Of a stretch of 64,000 nt of DNA, positions 59,746 through 64,000 are shown piece after piece. Each line of letters starts with the position of its first letter. Within the stretch, counting starts at the first letter, position 1. Made by a program: the position numbers and the translations under genes. Source of the DNA: Schistosoma haematobium (taxonomy: Eukaryota; Platyhelminthes; Trematoda; Strigeidida; Schistosomatidae). The stretch is taken from positions 6,296,801-6,360,800 of the forward strand of contig NC_067198.1 in the NCBI RefSeq assembly GCF_000699445.3, written 5' to 3'. Under the pieces are notes generated by a model, which worked only from the letters and a program-made list of their open reading frames with translations, had not been told where the DNA came from and did no database searches.

Positions 59746-60244
59746 ATAATAAAGTTTGAGACTATTGACTGACATTTTGCCAATGACGTATTTACTGTAT
59801 GATTCTTAGATTTCATCAAGATGTTCTGTAAGTTTGTGTTCAAATACATTCAATTGGTCCCACTCGTGTTCTCGTTCATTACATAATAAGTCATAACGAG
59901 ACTCACATCAGTGAATTATTTCATGGTAAATATTTTATAGTTGCATCAGGAGAGATTTTACTGTAGTATTAATCAAAATGATTGTCAAAATAGATGTTAA
60001 CTGATGAAATACCATGGTTATGTCATTTTAATTGAACTCTTCAACAGGATTGTTTATAGTTTCGTTTGTAAGTTAAATTTAATCTAATTTTAAGGTGTTA
60101 TAATGGAAAAATAAATTTGAGTCTAACATGTAAATGTTCCGTTTCATGGCTACATATCAAACCTGATTATATCTACGCTGTTTTTAACTCATTCTCAAAT
60201 ATGGCAAGTAATCGTGAGCCATAGAAGTCACTAACATAACACTC

Positions 60245-60660
60245 GTAATATGTCTTCAAGTCAATAAGAGACTGATCAATTGCACTTCTAAGTAATAATG
60301 GAAGATACAAAAGAAACAACACCAGGTGGATTTAAACTTAACCCCATTGCACAAGCAGATAGCTATAAGGACTCAGTAACTAACTGGATAACGCAATGGC
60401 ATTTGAGGCGAATAGTACTTGGTTCGAGTCCCAGAGTGAACATCAACTCCAGAATGCAGATACGTCCAGCTGACGAGTCACAAATAGGACGAAACGCGCG
60501 TCCTGTATTCCACTCCTAGTCACTATCCATCTTTGCTTATAGAGCTTGTAACTTAATGCTATATCGAGGTAATCCGTACAGGATGCACATGTGCCAATAA
60601 GAGACTGATCAATTGTAGTCCTAAATAACAATCGGAAGATTTCAAGTAAAATAACACCAA
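60245..60660 (+). mobile_element. Sm-alpha type SINE (HH1), tandem: tail of one unit plus complete unit
   Basis: 60245-60345 is the 3' part of a unit ('caataagagactgatcaatt', 'gaaacaacaccaggtggatt'). It runs without a gap into a complete unit: 'aaccccattgcacaagcaga', box A region (AACTAACTGGATAACGC, about 60380), box B GGTTCGAGTCC (60421), linker, ribozyme (60465-60508), 'gatgcacatgtgccaataag' and tail 'aaataacaccaaatgaat'. This head-to-tail structure is what is known for Sm-alpha satellites and expected for multimeric RNA intermediates. Confidence 0.85.
60465..60508 (+). ncRNA. Sm-alpha type hammerhead ribozyme, core intact, stems weakened
   Basis: CTGACGA (60470-60476), GAAA (60491-60494), stem III palindrome ACGCGCGT and cleavage after C60502. 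It shares the same stem I mismatch and stem II loss as the copy at 57098-57141. The two are identical over about 230 bp. Confidence 0.75.
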
Positions 60661-63600
60661 ATGAATAATAACCAAAGTTTTAGTATCAGCGCTGATATAA
60701 AAAAAACAATCGGTCATAGAGAATATGAATCAAAAAGAAAGAATTAATTTGTAGGACAAAAGCTATGAAATGATTTTGAAACATAAGAATCTAAAAGAAA
60801 AGATGAATAGATATACGATTCTGAATCATTTTAATCAAAGTATGAGATCTTGATCAAATATTTGGCATCTACTAACGTGTTTTAGTCTAATAGTTAGTGA
60901 CTTCAAGAAATGATGCCATGGTTTGGTTTGGTTACCATCAGATTTCTTACAATCTGTTTCTATGTCGGTTAATATTGCGCATTGAAGTAGAGAGGGGGGA
61001 TTGGATTCATATTAGTGAACAACCATGAATACATAGAGAATAAATCTTAGGATAAGATACGCTGAAACACCTAGCGAGATCAAGTTTTTCGAACCATACA
61101 ACATTACAAATGAATAAGTTTTTTTTCAGAACAAAAATTATCGTATGTAAATCATAACCTCAAGTTCAACGAAACCTGAGTAATTCAGATAGAATGTTAA
61201 TGCAAAGTGTATCGTTTAAAGATGATTTACAATGAATTCATCATTTAATCTCAAATCTGATTTACAATAGTACATTAATTGTAAGAAATCGTTGAAGTGT
61301 AGAACATACAAATGAAGCTAATTTCCATGAAATCATTTCAACCAATTCATCAATCAATCAATATTCGAAACAATCCCAAACGTGACACATAAACACACAT
61401 AATCATATATATACACTTATCAAGTACTATAATCATTATATTAGTGAATAGAATCCTATAAAGTACATTTTTCAAGTTACTAAAAACTAAGATATACACG
61501 TTTATCACTATGATTAATACTATTTTATTTTTAAGGAAACATATGACAACAATTGATGAATGACATTTTGTTCATTGTTCTTTTATTTCACTAACGATGT
61601 CTATCTACTTGTACCCTATGATCTGTTTATTTATGGTTTGTTTCTTGTATTTATTAGGGTAGACATTCTTTTACCGTTTACGGTAAACGATTATTTAGAA
61701 TGTGGTAGTCGGGTAAAAATCCTGTTTAATCTAGGTTTTATGCTAGTTGACACTTTTAAACAAAAGGTGCTTGGAAATTGAAAGGATTGAGATTTTTTAT
61801 GGATGGGAACCTTCATAGTTTCTGACATGTTCTGACTGAGCAATTCGTGATGCGACCTAACCAATGTAGAATATAGATAATTGCAATTGATTAATCACTA
61901 AGTAGTGACCAATGTCATGTTTATCACTTCCTTAACAATTCAGTGATAACGTCTCAGAACACAAATATATATATACCATTGACTTTATCCCAGAGTGAAA
62001 CTAATAACCGCTTTCTACTTTCACGGCAAGTTTAGGATACAGTCAAACTATTGGATCTAAACTTAAGTGAATACATTTAGAGATTTAACAAGTCTTTATA
62101 AAATTGTACGAATTTCGTTTCAATTCTGGTATTTCTGAGCATCACACTAATCATGCATTCGGACACGGTTATTTGATGTAAATTACTAGTAGAGGAGATT
62201 TAAGTAGGCTGTTCAATATGCAGTTTATATGAAACCAATTTATCCAGACAACCATTGAAAACCAGGAATTCAAAGACAACCATCTAGTTTTAGAATCGAA
62301 CTGCTTTGCAGTGCGGATCCATAATTCTACCAAATGTCAGACCCAGAAAATTATTGCCTGGTGATAAACGCATTGGATTTAAACCAGTGGTACACGAGTT
62401 AAATGAGTAACAGTTCTATCTTAAGTCAATTTGTAACTTTGAGCAATCATCTTGAGTTACCATTGGTGATACATATCTCATATCTGACATGAGTGAACTT
62501 CACTTATCAGGGTTTCTCACTAAGTAGTTTTCCTCCAACTTAGTTACCAGTGAACACATTGCTAACATTATTAGCATAGGATATTTGTTTAGATAGTACA
62601 ATTGATAATTTACATCACGGATTGTGTGAAGGTGGGAATACAAACCGTAGAATGTCAATTTATTGGTCGAAAACTAATGAACACATCACCAAGAGCTCTG
62701 GGTGCTATAAAAACCAAAGACCACTGTAGAACTGGATAGTTTTTCCTCCTAGTATGAAGCTACTGGGGACTTCTACTGAAAATATTATGACATGTAAATT
62801 CAACTGTATCGGAAGTGATTTCGTTATCTGAAGCACTGGATACATGCTACCTTGATATAATCGTCAGAACTGTTTAGTGTGATAACTTAACTGAAATAAT
62901 TTGACACACATGCTCATTCATTTATATCCCATCATGACATATAAGTCCTTTTGAAAACGGGAGAACTAAAAGCACCAAATCTCATGTCTGAGAGCGGAAT
63001 AGTACTCCCGACTCTACAAGTTTGTAATGGAAGTAAGGTGTTTTCCTCAGACAACCAGAATATCTCTAGTTGATTGTAATTAGAAATATAAACCATTTGA
63101 TGGTAACCCTCTAGATTGAAGGCTAAAAACCTGTCATAAGGCCTGAAGTTCTTGAGTTTGATCTACAATGAGATCAGGAATGTACACTCTTGAAGAACTA
63201 TATATTAAGACAGAACAGCTAACCAATACTTCATGGTTTATAATGGTTGTCTCATGATATAAAGTTAGACTGTCATGTAATACTTAAATGATATCATGTT
63301 GAATTGAATGAGGATCCTTTAAACTAATAATCTAGTTGTACATATAGCTGACCTGTAGAACTGCGAGCTTAACATTGAATTGAGTAACATATAGACGAAC
63401 AAACAAAAGTTATTTATTCACTATGTGGACAATATCGATCAAATTCTATTGATTAAGAACTATAATCTATCTTTCCATGATTAACTAATTTACTAAATTC
63501 ACACTGTATATAGTCAAATAATAAAGTGTGTGTGTGAGAGAAGGAGAGAAAGAGATAAAGTAAAATATGTACGAAGTACTTTTTTTTTCCTAAACAGAAG

Positions 63601-63877
63601 AAAATGTCGGCTGTTCACGTAGATTTGCATAATTGGTCAATCATAATGTAAAACGCATTTGTTACTTTTTCTATAGGATTGTATCTGAGTATGTATATTA
63701 AGATTAAACAAATAAATAAACACATTGGATACATTGAATGTTCATTATATTTTTGTTTATTTAAATAAGAATATTGGCACCAGAATTGGTGAATTAAATG
63801 ATCTTACCAAAATGGAAAAAAAATTATAGATTTTTATATAATTTAAAGTAAATAGATATGTACACCAATAATATTTA
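60661..63877. other. Mostly featureless, with old repeat remnants
   Basis: About 61890-61920 matches 43450-43500. About 62238-62345 (minus) looks like a very old family 2 SINE ('ttgaaaaccaggaattcaaa', 'cagtgcggatcc'). A (GTGTGTGA)-type purine-rich stretch is at about 63525-63555. No gene. Confidence 0.35.
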
Positions 63878-64000
63878 TTCCAGCGGAGGAAGAAATCAGG
63901 AAGAAGCGCTGGAAGTGGATAAGACACACACATTGAGGAAAGCACCCAGCTATGTCACAAGGCAAGCCCTTACTTGGAGTCCTCAATACCAAAGGAGAAG
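63878..64000 (+). mobile_element. 5'-truncated RTE LINE running off the window
   Basis: The plus strand encodes '[11 protein letters not shown]' then, after a small shift, 'KHPAMSQGKPLLGVLN'-like remnants matching the C-terminal block of the 47-kb copy. It begins abruptly at about 63878, and its 3' end lies beyond base 64000. Confidence 0.75.

Overview
The window looks like repeat-dense, AT-rich nuclear DNA of a blood fluke (Schistosoma or a close schistosomatid). The evidence is several copies of a tRNA-headed repeat carrying the Sm-alpha type hammerhead ribozyme, RTE-like (SR2-type) LINE copies, Penelope-like fragments, and very short GT-AG introns (32 to 46 nt) in the one multi-exon gene. 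Species was not determined. Nothing resembles a bacterial, viral or organellar gene, and no true tRNA or rRNA gene was seen.

Layout. 1-24.6 kb is mostly decayed repeats: a LINE fragment at the left edge, hammerhead SINEs of two families, a 287-bp MITE with target-site duplications, a GC-richer dispersed repeat of about 0.5 kb (here called R-A), Penelope-like endonuclease fragments and microsatellites. 24.85-27.04 kb (minus) holds the most gene-like locus: a spliced MULE-type transposase gene (FAR1-like zinc finger, transposase core, SWIM finger, C4HC3 finger). A textbook replication-dependent histone mRNA stem-loop lies 33 nt after its stop codon. 28.5-31 kb has a hammerhead SINE inverted dimer and an R-A copy. 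32.2-35.4 kb is a nearly full-length but broken RTE-clade LINE (minus). 37-49.2 kb has more SINEs, R-A and 5'-truncated RTE copies. At 50.35-50.46 kb (minus) a Gln/His-rich open segment flanked by good splice signals may be a host exon, so part of the window may be intron of a host gene. 50.6-64 kb again holds SINEs, a second MITE copy, a head-to-head Sm-alpha-type pair, a tandem Sm-alpha-type copy and a final RTE fragment running off the right edge.

The main biological theme is ribozyme-bearing retroposons. Two tRNA-headed repeat families each carry a type I hammerhead between the Pol III box B and the tail. Both have a very short palindromic stem III (ACGCGCGT or ACGGCCGT). Copies occur as direct tandem units, as head-to-head inverted dimers and, in one case, with an end exactly at the predicted ribozyme cleavage site. 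This fits insertion from multimeric or circular, ribozyme-processed RNA, as proposed for retrozymes. The RTE LINEs are a plausible but unproven source of the reverse transcriptase.

All calls come from reading the sequence and translations by eye. Edges of degraded repeats are approximate, usually within 10-30 bp.
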